Source of the DNA: CAUPWF01 sp964369775
GTDB taxonomy: Bacteria > Bacillota > Clostridia > Lachnospirales > Lachnospiraceae
Reading direction: 5' to 3'
Length of the DNA: 41,933 nt
Assembly: GCA_964369775.1 (NCBI GenBank)
Contig: CAYJHQ010000025.1
Span: forward strand, 1-41,933
A program made the position numbers and the translations under genes. Shown in pieces: positions 25,347 through 34,764 of the stretch. Positions within the stretch are counted from its first letter, which is position 1; each line of letters starts with the position of its first letter. Below the pieces are notes generated by a model, which was not told the origin of the DNA, did no database searches, and was given only the letters and a program-made list of their open reading frames with translations.

Positions 25347-26432
25347 ATGGATATGAAGATTGGTGTAATCAAAGGAGATGGAATCGGACCAGAAATAGTG
25401 TCAGAGGCTATCAAAGTGTTAAATAAAGTAGGAGAGGTATATGGACATTCTTATGAATACGACGAATTACTTCTAGGAGGAGCATCTATTGATGTACATG
25501 GAATTCCATTGACAGATGAGACAGTAGCACGTGCAAAAGAATGTGAAGCTGTCTTAATGGGATCGATAGGAGGAGATGTAAATACTTCGCCTTGGTATCA
25601 ATTAGAGCCAAGTAAAAGGCCAGAAGCAGGACTTCTAAAGATTAGAAAAGAGCTGAATTTATTTGCGAACTTAAGACCAGCTGTACTATACGATGAGTTA
25701 AAAGGTGCTTGCCCGCTAAAAGAAGAGATTACAGAAGGCGGATTTGACATGATGATTATGAGAGAACTCACAGGAGGTCTTTACTTTGGAAAACGTTCAA
25801 CGGAGGAAGTAGAAGGCGTTTTAACGGCTTGTGATTCCCTTGTATATAATGAGTTAGAAGTGCGCCGTATCGCAATCCGTGCATTTGATATAGCGAGAAA
25901 ACGACAAAAAAAGGTTATTAGCGTGGATAAAGCGAATGTATTAGATACATCTAGACTTTGGAGAAAGGTAGTGGAAGAAGTTGCTAAAGGTTATCCCGAT
26001 GTAACATTGGAACATATGTTGGTTGATAATTGTGCAATGCAACTTGTAAAAAATCCAAAGCAGTTCGATGTGATACTAACAGAGAATATGTTCGGTGATA
26101 TTTTATCGGACGAAGCTAGTATGATAACAGGTTCAATAGGGATGTTGGCATCTGCAAGCCTTAATGACACAAAATTTGGTTTATATGAACCAAGTGGTGG
26201 TTCTGCACCTGATATCGCGGGTAAAGGGATCGCAAATCCGATTGCCACAATATTATCTGCGGCTATGATGCTTCGTTTTAGTTTTGATTTAGATAAAGAA
26301 GCAGATAGTATTGAAGCAGCGATTCAAAAGGTGCTTGAAGAGGGATATCGTACAGGGGATATCATGGCTCCTGGAAAAGAAGAAGTAAATACAGCACAGA
26401 TTGGGAATCTGATCTGTGAGCGAATTAAATAA
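25347..26432 (+). CDS. leuB: 3-isopropylmalate dehydrogenase
   Basis: Oxidative decarboxylation of 3-isopropylmalate to 2-ketoisocaproate with NAD, in leucine synthesis. Motifs include KIGVIKGDGIGPEIV at the start, ELTGGLYFGKR (about 138-148), DKANVLDTSRLWR and VDNCAMQL, with ENMFGDILSDEASMITGSIGMLASASL for the metal aspartates and YEPSGGSAPDIAGKGIANP. The open frame extends to 25284, but that TTG is part of the promoter. AAGGA near 25331 precedes ATG 25347 by about 11 bases, giving 361 residues, the normal length; ATG 25335 and 25353 are alternatives. leuA and leuCD are not present. Confidence 0.95.
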   Translation: MDMKIGVIKGDGIGPEIVSEAIKVLNKVGEVYGHSYEYDELLLGGASIDVHGIPLTDETVARAKECEAVLMGSIGGDVNTSPWYQLEPSKRPEAGLLKIRKELNLFANLRPAVLYDELKGACPLKEEITEGGFDMMIMRELTGGLYFGKRSTEEVEGVLTACDSLVYNELEVRRIAIRAFDIARKRQKKVISVDKANVLDTSRLWRKVVEEVAKGYPDVTLEHMLVDNCAMQLVKNPKQFDVILTENMFGDILSDEASMITGSIGMLASASLNDTKFGLYEPSGGSAPDIAGKGIANPIATILSAAMMLRFSFDLDKEADSIEAAIQKVLEEGYRTGDIMAPGKEEVNTAQIGNLICERIK

Positions 26433-26455
26433 GACAAGAGGAGAAGAAAGAGACA

Positions 26456-28129
26456 ATGAAGAGTAATCAAGTAAAAGAAGGAATACAGCAAGCGCCACAC
26501 CGCTCACTTTTTAATGCATTGGGATATACAAAAGAAGAGATGGAACGTCCATTAGTAGGGATTGTAAGTTCTTATAATGAGATTGTACCAGGGCATATGA
26601 ACTTAGATAAAATCACAGATGCGGTGAAGATGGGAGTGGCTATGAATGGTGGTACTCCGATTATGATACCAGCAATTGCAGTTTGTGATGGTATTGCAAT
26701 GGGACATGAAGGAATGAAATACTCACTGGTAACGAGAGATTTGATTGCAGATTCTACAGAGGCTATGGCACTGGCGCATCAGTTTGATGCTCTGGTAATG
26801 ATTCCAAACTGTGATAAAAACGTACCAGGACTTTTAATGGCAGCAGCACGAGTGAATGTACCGACTGTGTTCGTAAGCGGAGGTCCTATGCTTGCAGGGA
26901 AAGTGGATGGTCAAAAGACAAGTCTTTCAAGTATGTTTGAGGCTGTAGGTGCATTTGCAGCAGGGAAAATTAGTGAAGAAGATGTGTATGAACTAGAAGA
27001 AAAGGCATGTCCGACTTGCGGTTCTTGTTCAGGGATGTATACAGCAAATAGCATGAATTGTTTAACAGAAGTATTAGGGATGGGGCTAAAAGGAAATGGT
27101 ACGATTCCAGCAGTTTATTCAGAGCGTATTAGACTTGCAAAACATGCAGGGATGCAAGTAATGGAATTATACAGAAAAAATATAAGACCAAGTGATATTA
27201 TGACAAAAGAGGCTATGCTAAATGCGCTAACAGTTGATATGGCACTTGGGTGTTCGACAAATAGTATGTTGCATTTACCAGCTATAGCACATGAAATTGG
27301 AATGGATTTTGAAATTGATTTTGCAAATCCAATCAGTGCAAAAACGCCAAATCTATGCCACCTTGCTCCAGCAGGGCACACATACATTGAAGATTTAAAC
27401 GAAGCAGGTGGAGTATATGCAGTGATGAAAGAATTGACAAAGAAAGATTTGATTCATACGGAGTGCATGACTGTCACAGGGAAAACAGTGGGAGAAAATA
27501 TTAAAGATTGTATAAATATGAACCATGAGGTTATTCGTCCGATTGAAAATCCATATAGTGAAACAGGAGGGATTGCAGTACTAAAAGGAAATCTAGCCCC
27601 AGATGGAAGTGTTGTGAAGCGATCAGCTGTAGTTGATTCTATGCTTGTGCACAAAGGTCCAGCTCGTATTTTTGAAAGTGATGAAGATGCAACGAATGCG
27701 ATTAAGACAGGCAAGATTAAGAGCGGAGATGTTATCGTTATTCGTTATGAAGGGCCAAAGGGTGGACCAGGTATGAGAGAAATGTTAAATCCTACTTCTG
27801 CAATAGCTGGATATGGACTAGGAGAGTCGGTTGCTTTAATTACAGATGGAAGATTTAGCGGAGCATCTAGGGGAGCATCGATAGGTCATGTGTCACCAGA
27901 GGCAGCAGTTGGTGGACCTATTGCATTAGTTGAGGAGGGTGATATCATCAAGATTGATATACCAAACTTAAGTTTAGAATTAGATGTTACAGAGGAAGAA
28001 TTAGCGAAAAGAAAAGAAACATTTGTGCCAAAAGAACCAAAGGCTGCAAAAGGATACTTAGCTAGATATGCATCTATGGTGACTTCAGGGAATAGAGGGG
28101 CAGTGTTAGAAAGTCCAAAGTGGAATTAA
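26456..28129 (+). CDS. ilvD: Dihydroxy-acid dehydratase
   Basis: Dehydrates dihydroxyisovalerate and dihydroxy-3-methylvalerate to the keto acid precursors of valine and isoleucine. An iron-sulfur enzyme of 557 residues. Cluster cysteines lie in MIPNCDKN (Cys119) and in ACPTCGSCSGMYTANSMNC (Cys185-Cys191). The C-terminal TDGRFSGASRGASIGHVSPEA is the family signature near the active-site serine. A GGAGAAG site precedes the ATG, 23 bp after leuB. The operon order leuB-ilvD-ilvB occurs in other clostridia. Confidence 0.98.
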   Translation: MKSNQVKEGIQQAPHRSLFNALGYTKEEMERPLVGIVSSYNEIVPGHMNLDKITDAVKMGVAMNGGTPIMIPAIAVCDGIAMGHEGMKYSLVTRDLIADSTEAMALAHQFDALVMIPNCDKNVPGLLMAAARVNVPTVFVSGGPMLAGKVDGQKTSLSSMFEAVGAFAAGKISEEDVYELEEKACPTCGSCSGMYTANSMNCLTEVLGMGLKGNGTIPAVYSERIRLAKHAGMQVMELYRKNIRPSDIMTKEAMLNALTVDMALGCSTNSMLHLPAIAHEIGMDFEIDFANPISAKTPNLCHLAPAGHTYIEDLNEAGGVYAVMKELTKKDLIHTECMTVTGKTVGENIKDCINMNHEVIRPIENPYSETGGIAVLKGNLAPDGSVVKRSAVVDSMLVHKGPARIFESDEDATNAIKTGKIKSGDVIVIRYEGPKGGPGMREMLNPTSAIAGYGLGESVALITDGRFSGASRGASIGHVSPEAAVGGPIALVEEGDIIKIDIPNLSLELDVTEEELAKRKETFVPKEPKAAKGYLARYASMVTSGNRGAVLESPKWN

Positions 28130-28154
28130 GCTAGAGAATAAGAGGAGAAAAATC

Positions 28155-29831
28155 ATGCAATTATCAGGAGCAGAAATAGTAATCGCTTGCCTAAAGGAGC
28201 AAGGAGTGGATACTGTATTTGGATATCCAGGTGGTGCGATCTTGAATGTATACGATGCACTTTATAAGCACAGTAATGAAATTAATCATATTTTAACATC
28301 CCATGAACAAGGAGCTTCACATGCAGCAGATGGGTATGCGAGAGCGACAGGAAAGGTAGGAGTGTGTTTTGCTACGAGTGGCCCAGGTGCGACAAATCTA
28401 GTAACTGGAATTGCAACAGCACATATCGATTCTATTCCCGTAGTAGCAATTACTTGTAATGTTAATGTACCATTACTTGGAAAAGACAGTTTTCAAGAAG
28501 TGGATATTACAGGAATTACAATGCCGATAACAAAGCATAATTTCATCGTGAAAAAGGTAGAAGAGCTACAAGAGACTATTCGTCGTGCCTTTGAGATAGC
28601 AATGGAAGGTCGAAAAGGGCCTGTACTAATCGATATACCAAAAGATGTTACAGCAATGATGACAGAATATAAAGAAGAGGCTACAACTAGAGTGAGAAAG
28701 TCAAAGCCTATTGATGAGAACGAAATAGAAGTGGCAGCAGCAATGATTAAGGAATCAAGCAAGCCATATATATTTGTAGGTGGTGGTGCTGTGTTATCAG
28801 ATGCAGGTGATGAAGTGAATCGATTTGCACACTTAATTGATTCTCCAGTGGCAGACTCTTTGATGGGAAAAGGGGCTTTTGATGGAACAGATCCTCTTTA
28901 TACAGGAATGTTAGGGATGCACGGGACGAAGTCTTCTAATTACGGAGTGAGCGAATGTGATCTTTTAGTAGTATTAGGGGCGAGATTTAGTGATCGTGTT
29001 ACAGGAAATGCAAAGAAATTTGCGAGTAATGCTAAGATATTGCAGATAGATATCGATGCAGCAGAGGTAAATAAAAACATACTTACAACAGCAAGTGTAT
29101 GTGGTGATATTAAAGAAATTTTGACTAGATTAATGGAAAAGATTACACAACAAGAAAATAAACAGTGGGTAGATAAGATCAAAGCATATAAGAAATCTTA
29201 TCCTCTAACATATAATCAAGAAGTTCTTTGTGGTCCATTTGTAGTAGAAGAGATTTATAAGCAGACAGAAGGAGAGGCGGTTATTACAACTGAGGTAGGA
29301 CAGCATCAGATGTGGGCAGCACAGTTTTATAAATACAAATACCCAAGAACATTTTTAACTTCTGGAGGTCTTGGAACTATGGGGTATGGGCTTGGCGCTT
29401 CCCTAGGAGCAAAGATGGGAATGCCTCATAAGACAGTGGTGAATATCGCAGGAGATGGTTGCTTCCGTATGAATATGAATGAGATTGCAACTGCTGTTCG
29501 CCACAACATTCCAATTATTCAAGTGGTGGTGAATAATCATGTACTTGGAATGGTTCGTCAGTGGCAGACCTTATTTTATGAAAAGCGATACTCTGCAACT
29601 ATATTAAACGATGCGGTAGATTTTGTGAAGTTGGCAGAAGCTATGGGAGCTGTTGGTATTCGCGCTACAACTAGAGACGAGTTTAAAGAGGCTTTTAAAG
29701 AGGCATTGTCTCTTGGAAGGCCTGTAGTAATCGATTGTCATATCGATTCGGATGATAAAGTATGGCCAATGGTAGCGCCAGGAGCTGCAATTGATGAAGT
29801 GTTTAGTGAAGAAGATATAAAAGCAGAATAA
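28155..29831 (+). CDS. ilvB: Acetolactate synthase, large (catalytic) subunit
   Basis: ThDP-dependent condensation of two pyruvates, or pyruvate and 2-ketobutyrate, the first common branched-chain step. The 558 residues follow the family plan. GYPGGAILNVYDAL and the ThDP-activating Glu in SHEQGASHAADGYARATGK lie near 45-65, then a central FAD-binding region. The ThDP/Mg motif is GDGCFRMNMNEIATAVRHN...NN near 435-465. It is anabolic AHAS rather than catabolic AlsS, judging by the operon. No regulatory-subunit gene (ilvN) follows, so it is either elsewhere or not used. AGAGGAG precedes the ATG. Confidence 0.95.
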   Translation: MQLSGAEIVIACLKEQGVDTVFGYPGGAILNVYDALYKHSNEINHILTSHEQGASHAADGYARATGKVGVCFATSGPGATNLVTGIATAHIDSIPVVAITCNVNVPLLGKDSFQEVDITGITMPITKHNFIVKKVEELQETIRRAFEIAMEGRKGPVLIDIPKDVTAMMTEYKEEATTRVRKSKPIDENEIEVAAAMIKESSKPYIFVGGGAVLSDAGDEVNRFAHLIDSPVADSLMGKGAFDGTDPLYTGMLGMHGTKSSNYGVSECDLLVVLGARFSDRVTGNAKKFASNAKILQIDIDAAEVNKNILTTASVCGDIKEILTRLMEKITQQENKQWVDKIKAYKKSYPLTYNQEVLCGPFVVEEIYKQTEGEAVITTEVGQHQMWAAQFYKYKYPRTFLTSGGLGTMGYGLGASLGAKMGMPHKTVVNIAGDGCFRMNMNEIATAVRHNIPIIQVVVNNHVLGMVRQWQTLFYEKRYSATILNDAVDFVKLAEAMGAVGIRATTRDEFKEAFKEALSLGRPVVIDCHIDSDDKVWPMVAPGAAIDEVFSEEDIKAE

Positions 29832-29868
29832 TAGCTATAGACGATACGAGAAAAGTGGAGGAATAGAA

Positions 29869-30957
29869 ATGAGTAGAATTTACAATTTTTCAGCAGGACC
29901 TGCAGTATTACCAGAAGAAGTGCTAGCAAGTGCGGCAAAAGAGATGTTAGATTATGACAATACAGGGATGTCTGTAATGGAGATGAGTCACAGATCCAAA
30001 GCTTATGAGAAAATTATTAATGAGGCAGAAGCAGACTTACGAGAGCTCATGAATATTCCATCAAACTATAAAGTATTATTTTTACAAGGTGGTGCATCAC
30101 AACAATTTGCTATGATTCCTATGAACCTTATGAAAGAAAAAGTAGGTGACTACATCGTAACTGGCCAGTGGGCGAAAAAAGCATGGCAAGAAGGACAAAA
30201 ATATGGAACTGCAAACAAAATTGCAAGTTCCGAAGATAAGACATTTTCCTATATACCAGACTGCGAAAATTTAGAGATATCAGAGAATGCAGATTACGTT
30301 TATATCTGTGAAAATAACACAATATATGGGACGAAATTTAAAAAGTTGCCGAATACAAAAGGAAAGTTATTGATATCTGACATGTCTTCTTGTATTCTTT
30401 CAGAGCCAGTAGATGTCAGTAAGTACGGTGTGATTTTTGCAGGTGTACAAAAAAACATTGGACCAGCAGGCGTGGTAATTGTTATTATGCGTGAAGATTT
30501 GATTACCCAAGATGTATTAGAGGGAACACCGACAATGTTACAATATAAGATTCATTCAGATGCTAATTCTTTGTATAATACACCGCCTGCATATGGAATC
30601 TATATCTGTGGGAAAGTATTTAAATGGCTTAAAAACCGAGGTGGGCTTGAGTCTATGAAGATATACAATGAAAAGAAAGCTGCAATCTTATATGACTTTC
30701 TGGATAATAGCTCTATGTTTAAAGGGACAGTAGAGAAAACGCATCGCTCACTTATGAATGTACCATTTATCACAGGAAATGACGAATTAGATGCGAAGTT
30801 TATAAAAGAAGCAAGGGAAGCTGGTTTTGAAAACTTGAAAGGTCATCGTTCAGTTGGGGGTATGAGAGCTAGTATTTACAATGCTATGCCAATAGAAGGT
30901 GTAGAAAAGCTAGTAGATTTTATGGGCTGTTTTGAAAAGGAGAATAAGAATGTTTAA
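29869..30957 (+). CDS. serC: Phosphoserine aminotransferase
   Basis: PLP enzyme that converts 3-phosphohydroxypyruvate and glutamate to phosphoserine, second serine step. The start YNFSAGPAVLPEEVL is diagnostic. The PLP Schiff-base lysine is Lys195 in FAGVQKNIGPAG. SHRSKAYEKI and the C-terminal GHRSVGGMRASIYNAMP hold phosphate-binding residues. It has 362 residues. GGAGG lies upstream of the ATG, 37 bp after ilvB. It overlaps serA by 8 bp, so the two serine enzymes are translationally coupled. Confidence 0.97.
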   Translation: MSRIYNFSAGPAVLPEEVLASAAKEMLDYDNTGMSVMEMSHRSKAYEKIINEAEADLRELMNIPSNYKVLFLQGGASQQFAMIPMNLMKEKVGDYIVTGQWAKKAWQEGQKYGTANKIASSEDKTFSYIPDCENLEISENADYVYICENNTIYGTKFKKLPNTKGKLLISDMSSCILSEPVDVSKYGVIFAGVQKNIGPAGVVIVIMREDLITQDVLEGTPTMLQYKIHSDANSLYNTPPAYGIYICGKVFKWLKNRGGLESMKIYNEKKAAILYDFLDNSSMFKGTVEKTHRSLMNVPFITGNDELDAKFIKEAREAGFENLKGHRSVGGMRASIYNAMPIEGVEKLVDFMGCFEKENKNV

Positions 30958-32119
30958 TTATCAGTGTTTAAATCCAATTGCAGAAGTAGGATTATGCAAA
31001 TTTACAAATCAATACATAGAGACGAAAGCTACAGATGAAGCAGATGCAGTATTAGTGAGAAGCGCATCGATGCATGGTATGGAATTTTCACAAAATTTAA
31101 AAGCGATTGCAAGAGCAGGGGCGGGGGTAAATAATATTCCACTAGATGAGGCAGCGGCGAAAGGAATAGTAGTATTTAATACACCAGGAGCAAATGCAAA
31201 TGGTGTAAAAGAGCTTGTACTTGCTGGTCTTTTGATGGCAGCGAGAGATATTGTCGGAGGAATCAACTGGGTGCAAGACAATGTAGAAGATGAAAATATT
31301 GCTTCTACTGCTGAGGAAAAAAAGAAATTGTTTGCAGGTAGTGAATTAGAAGGAAAAAAATTAGGTGTAATTGGACTTGGAGCTATCGGAGTACTAGTGG
31401 CAAATGCAGCGGTGCATCTTGGGATGGAAGTATATGGATATGACCCTTATGTATCCGTAGATTCGGCATGGCAACTATCAAGAAGCATTAAACATATTCA
31501 ACAAGCAGATGAAATTTATTCACAGTGTGACTATATAACATTGCATGTTCCGGCATTAGATGGTACGATAAATATGATAAATAAAGATTCTATATCATTG
31601 ATGAAAAATGATACAGTGATATTAAATTTCTCAAGGGATTTACTTGTAAATACGGAAGACATCATCGATGCCTTAGAGTCAAATCGAATTAAGAAATACG
31701 TAACAGACTTTCCTACAAATGAGATTGTTGGTGTAACAAATACAATTATTATTCCGCACCTGGGTGCTTCTACAGAGGAGTCAGAGGATAACTGTGCGAA
31801 GATGGCTGTTAGACAAGTGAAGAACTTTTTGGAAAATGGAAATATTAAAAATTCGGTTAACTATCCAGATTGTGATATGGGAATATGTAATGAAGGCGTT
31901 AGAATCACAGTTATGCATCAAAATATTCCTAATATGCTAGGTCAGTTTACATCTATTTTAGCGAGTAAGGGATTAAATATTTCTAATATGACAAATAAGA
32001 GCCGAAAAGATTACGCGTATACGATGGTTGATGTACAAACAGTAGACAATGTAGAGGCGTGCAAAGAGAGTTTTGAATCAATCGAAGGAGTTTTGAAAGT
32101 TAGAATTATTACACGATAA
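30950..32119 (+). CDS. serA: D-3-phosphoglycerate dehydrogenase with ACT-like tail
   Basis: NAD-dependent oxidation of 3-phosphoglycerate, first serine step. D-2-hydroxyacid dehydrogenase fold: RAGAGVNNIPLDEAAAKGIVVFNTPGANANGVKEL near 60-95, the NAD motif GVIGLGAIGVLVANAA, Arg in NFSRDLL, Glu in DFPTNEI and His in IIIPHLGASTEES. The last about 75 residues (VRITVMHQNIPNMLGQFTSILASKGLNISNM) form an ACT domain, a likely serine sensor. It has 389 residues, the short Firmicute-like type without the intervening domain. AAGGAG at 30937 is 7 bases before ATG 30950. An in-frame ATG at 30932 is less likely. SerB is not present. Confidence 0.95.
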   Translation: MFNYQCLNPIAEVGLCKFTNQYIETKATDEADAVLVRSASMHGMEFSQNLKAIARAGAGVNNIPLDEAAAKGIVVFNTPGANANGVKELVLAGLLMAARDIVGGINWVQDNVEDENIASTAEEKKKLFAGSELEGKKLGVIGLGAIGVLVANAAVHLGMEVYGYDPYVSVDSAWQLSRSIKHIQQADEIYSQCDYITLHVPALDGTINMINKDSISLMKNDTVILNFSRDLLVNTEDIIDALESNRIKKYVTDFPTNEIVGVTNTIIIPHLGASTEESEDNCAKMAVRQVKNFLENGNIKNSVNYPDCDMGICNEGVRITVMHQNIPNMLGQFTSILASKGLNISNMTNKSRKDYAYTMVDVQTVDNVEACKESFESIEGVLKVRIITR

Positions 32120-32148
32120 AAGTCGTTTCCAGAAATAGGGTGTTGACA

Positions 32149-33396
32149 ATGGAAAAGGAAAAGAAAAGCAGAGATGAAATAGTATATCTACAAAAAAGAA
32201 TACTAGTTGCTTTCTTGGTTGGCATAGGGGTTACTCTTGCGACTTTAGGGGGTTTGTATGCTTCTGCCAGAGAAGGTGGAGTTATCAAATTAATCGTTCA
32301 TGATGCCGAGATTATGCAAGGAGAACCACTTCCAACATTTACTGCTTCAGTGAAATTTGAAGGAAATGAAGAACGTGTATTAGATGAAGAAAACGATTAT
32401 AAAATTCGTGATCTTCTCGAAGAATTGAATCAACAGACAGGATATACCATCACTGCAGAGGTCGATGGACAACTAGATGGTGAATTCAAAATTCAAGCGC
32501 AGCTAGTGGAAGAGTTAGAAGAAAATATGCTTGGAGAATGGTCAGACATTCTTGAGATAGATATTACCTCGGCAAAGCTAAAGGTGAAGAATCAATTCGG
32601 AAGATGGGAAGAGGATGTGTTTTATAGCTGGGAAGATCAAGTTCGGGCAAATCAATGGATAGTTGTGGAAGGGAAATCTTATTATCTAGATGATAATGGG
32701 AATAAGACTACAGGAGAAGTAATACTAGGGAACACGAAATACATATTAGCAGATACAGGTGAAATGATAGGTAAGGAAAACTGGTTGGATCCTGAGAAAC
32801 CGATGATTGCAATTACATTAGATGATGGGCCAGATCAATATTTAAATGAGATTTTAGATATATTGGAAAAAAATAATGCAAGAGCTACGTTTTATTGGCA
32901 AGGCGTTCAAATATCTAAAGATAAAGAAGCAGCAATGCGACGAGTGGTGGAGCAAGGAAGTGAGATCGGGAACCATACAATGCATCATCCGAATTTGAAT
33001 AAATTAGATGATAATTTGATACAAAATGAACTCAATGCAACAAATCAACTGATAGAAGAGTACACTGGAGTTGTGCCAAAGACGTTTCGTCCACCTTATG
33101 GAGCAGCAGATAGGAGAGTGGTAGTGCAAGCTGGGTTAGCTGCTATAAATTGGTCTGTGGATACCAGAGATTGGGTTAATGATTCAAAAGAACTAACACT
33201 ACAAGAGATGACGACTAATATTAAAGATGGTGATATTATATTGGCTCATGAGACTAAACCTTGGACAGTGGAAGCTTTAGCAGAAGGGATTCCACTTCTA
33301 CAGCAGCAAGGATTTCAAATTGTCACAGTAAGCGAGATGGCAGCAGCAAAAGGTGTCTCCTTAGAGCCGGGAAGCAGAATTTATTCAATGAAATAG
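32149..33396 (+). CDS. Membrane-anchored polysaccharide deacetylase
   Basis: Likely removes N-acetyl groups from peptidoglycan or another wall glycan. A 415-residue protein: basic cytoplasmic start, helix about 16-38, a beta-rich segment (about 45-145) and a stretch resembling cell-wall-binding repeats (NQWIVVEGKSYYLDDNGNKTTG, about 168-189). The NodB catalytic domain (about 217-400) has the TLDDGPD metal/catalytic aspartates (Asp225, Asp226), HTMHH histidines (His276, His280), the RPPYGA arginine motif and DIILAHE near the end. GTG 32140 is in frame; ATG 32149 with AGGG upstream is preferred. It follows serA by 29 bp but is functionally unrelated. Confidence 0.88.
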   Translation: MEKEKKSRDEIVYLQKRILVAFLVGIGVTLATLGGLYASAREGGVIKLIVHDAEIMQGEPLPTFTASVKFEGNEERVLDEENDYKIRDLLEELNQQTGYTITAEVDGQLDGEFKIQAQLVEELEENMLGEWSDILEIDITSAKLKVKNQFGRWEEDVFYSWEDQVRANQWIVVEGKSYYLDDNGNKTTGEVILGNTKYILADTGEMIGKENWLDPEKPMIAITLDDGPDQYLNEILDILEKNNARATFYWQGVQISKDKEAAMRRVVEQGSEIGNHTMHHPNLNKLDDNLIQNELNATNQLIEEYTGVVPKTFRPPYGAADRRVVVQAGLAAINWSVDTRDWVNDSKELTLQEMTTNIKDGDIILAHETKPWTVEALAEGIPLLQQQGFQIVTVSEMAAAKGVSLEPGSRIYSMK

Positions 33397-33405
33397 AGGG
33401 GAAAC

Positions 33406-33443
33406 AGTAGGGCTAGAATATCTCGAGATATTCTAGCCCTACT
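33406..33443. terminator. 38-bp perfect palindrome, likely bidirectional terminator
   Basis: AGTAGGGCTAGAATATCTC followed directly by its exact reverse complement, centred on CTCGAG at 33422-33427. It lies between two convergent genes, 9 bp after the deacetylase stop and 11 bp before the prs-like stop. The tracts after it are only moderately T-rich on either strand. Confidence 0.75.
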
Positions 33444-33454
33444 ATTGTTATATA

Positions 33455-34636
33455 TTAAATAATTTGATTTGTATTATGTCTTTCCAGTAGAGCTTTCAAT
33501 CTCTCGGTAGGATTTAACACAGAATGAATGGATACTTCGTGGTTCATGCTATTGATGATATAAGCTAAATATTTGCTCATGTCAGCAGATACGAAGTAAG
33601 GCTTTTGAGAGATGTGCTCAGGTATGTAGGTTAAGTTTGTACAGATGACACGATCAATGTAGCCTTTATTATAATAATCGTCAAACATGTCCATTCCATT
33701 TGTAAATAAGCCAAAAGTGGTAAAGACAAAGACGCGATTTGCGCCACGCTCTTTTAGTTTTCTTGCAACCTCTAGCATACTCTCACCGGATGAAATCATG
33801 TCATCAATGACAATAACGTCCTTTCCACCTAAATCTGTTCCCAAAAACTCATGTGCCACAATAGGGTTTTTCCCATTTACAACAGTGGAATAATCCCTTC
33901 TTTTATAGAACATTCCCATATCAAGACCAAGTACATTTGAAAAATAAACAGCTCTAGGCATTGCTCCTTCATCAGGGCTTACAATTAAAATATGATCCTT
34001 ATCAATTTTTATATCAGGTTCACTTCTTAATAAAGCTTTCATGAACTGATACGGTGGATTGAAATTATCGAAGCCCTTTAGTGGGATTGCGTTTTGCACC
34101 CTGGGGTCATGAGCATCAAAAGTGATAATATTACTAACACCCATTGCAGTTAGTTCATCTAATGCAAGGGCGCAGTCAAGAGATTCCCTCTTGCTTCTTT
34201 TATGCTGACGGCTTTCATAAAGAAACGGCATCACAACATTAATTCTGCGAGCTTTTCCTGTCGCGGCTGAGATAATTCTCTTCAAATTCTGGTAGTGGTC
34301 ATCTGGCGACATGTGGTTCTCATATCCATTTACAGAGTAAGTCAAACTGTAGTTACATACATCAGTGAGAATGAATAAATCCATTCCGCGAATCGTACTT
34401 TTTATCATACCCTTTGCCTCACCAGAACCAAATCGAGGGCAACTGTGTTCGATTTGAAAACTCTCTTTAATGTGCGGTGCAAAAATATTTTCATGTTCAG
34501 GATCGAATTGGAATTGTTTTCTGAAATCAACAATATAATCATCTACCTTATTTCCAAGTGGTAGACAGCTTTCCATTACCGCCAAACGTAGTGGCGCAAC
34601 TGGTAAAGTCTTTTCTAATAAATTTGTAATAGCCAT
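33455..34636 (-). CDS. Ribose-phosphate pyrophosphokinase-like protein, long form
   Basis: Expected to make PRPP from ribose 5-phosphate and ATP. It has 393 residues, against about 317 in classical Prs. An N-terminal extension of about 60-70 residues precedes the first phosphoribosyltransferase-like half. Equivalents of known sites are visible: PFLYESRQHKRS (catalytic flexible loop with Arg143-Gln144), FDAHDPRVQNAIP (ATP/metal histidine 176), SPDEGAMPRA, and the ribose-phosphate loop VIVIDDMISSGESML (Asp278-Asp279). The last departs from the usual DDxIDTxGT. It could be a main Prs of this lineage or a paralog. It has its own promoter; the ATG follows GGAGA. Confidence 0.85.
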   Translation of the reverse strand: MAITNLLEKTLPVAPLRLAVMESCLPLGNKVDDYIVDFRKQFQFDPEHENIFAPHIKESFQIEHSCPRFGSGEAKGMIKSTIRGMDLFILTDVCNYSLTYSVNGYENHMSPDDHYQNLKRIISAATGKARRINVVMPFLYESRQHKRSKRESLDCALALDELTAMGVSNIITFDAHDPRVQNAIPLKGFDNFNPPYQFMKALLRSEPDIKIDKDHILIVSPDEGAMPRAVYFSNVLGLDMGMFYKRRDYSTVVNGKNPIVAHEFLGTDLGGKDVIVIDDMISSGESMLEVARKLKERGANRVFVFTTFGLFTNGMDMFDDYYNKGYIDRVICTNLTYIPEHISQKPYFVSADMSKYLAYIINSMNHEVSIHSVLNPTERLKALLERHNTNQII

Positions 34637-34666
34637 ATAAATTCTCCATATCTTTTATGTACATTT

Positions 34667-34695
34667 ATTCTATACCATTTAAAGTATAGGGTCAA
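34667..34695 (-). promoter_or_regulatory. Promoter of the prs-like gene
   Basis: Minus strand TTGACC (34690-34695), a 17-bp spacer and TAGAAT (34667-34672), about 30 bases before the ATG. Confidence 0.6.
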
Positions 34696-34707
34696 GCGTT
34701 GAAAAAA

Positions 34708-34736
34708 TTGATTTTTCTTTAAATATCTAGTAAGAT
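34708..34736 (+). promoter_or_regulatory. Promoter of the DUF512-der-plsY-gpsA group
   Basis: TTGATT (34708-34713), a 17-bp spacer and TAAGAT (34731-34736), about 28 bases before the next ATG. It is divergent from and close to the prs-like promoter. Confidence 0.55.
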
Positions 34737-34764
34737 AAGATAGAAGTAGAAAACGAGGAGAGTT

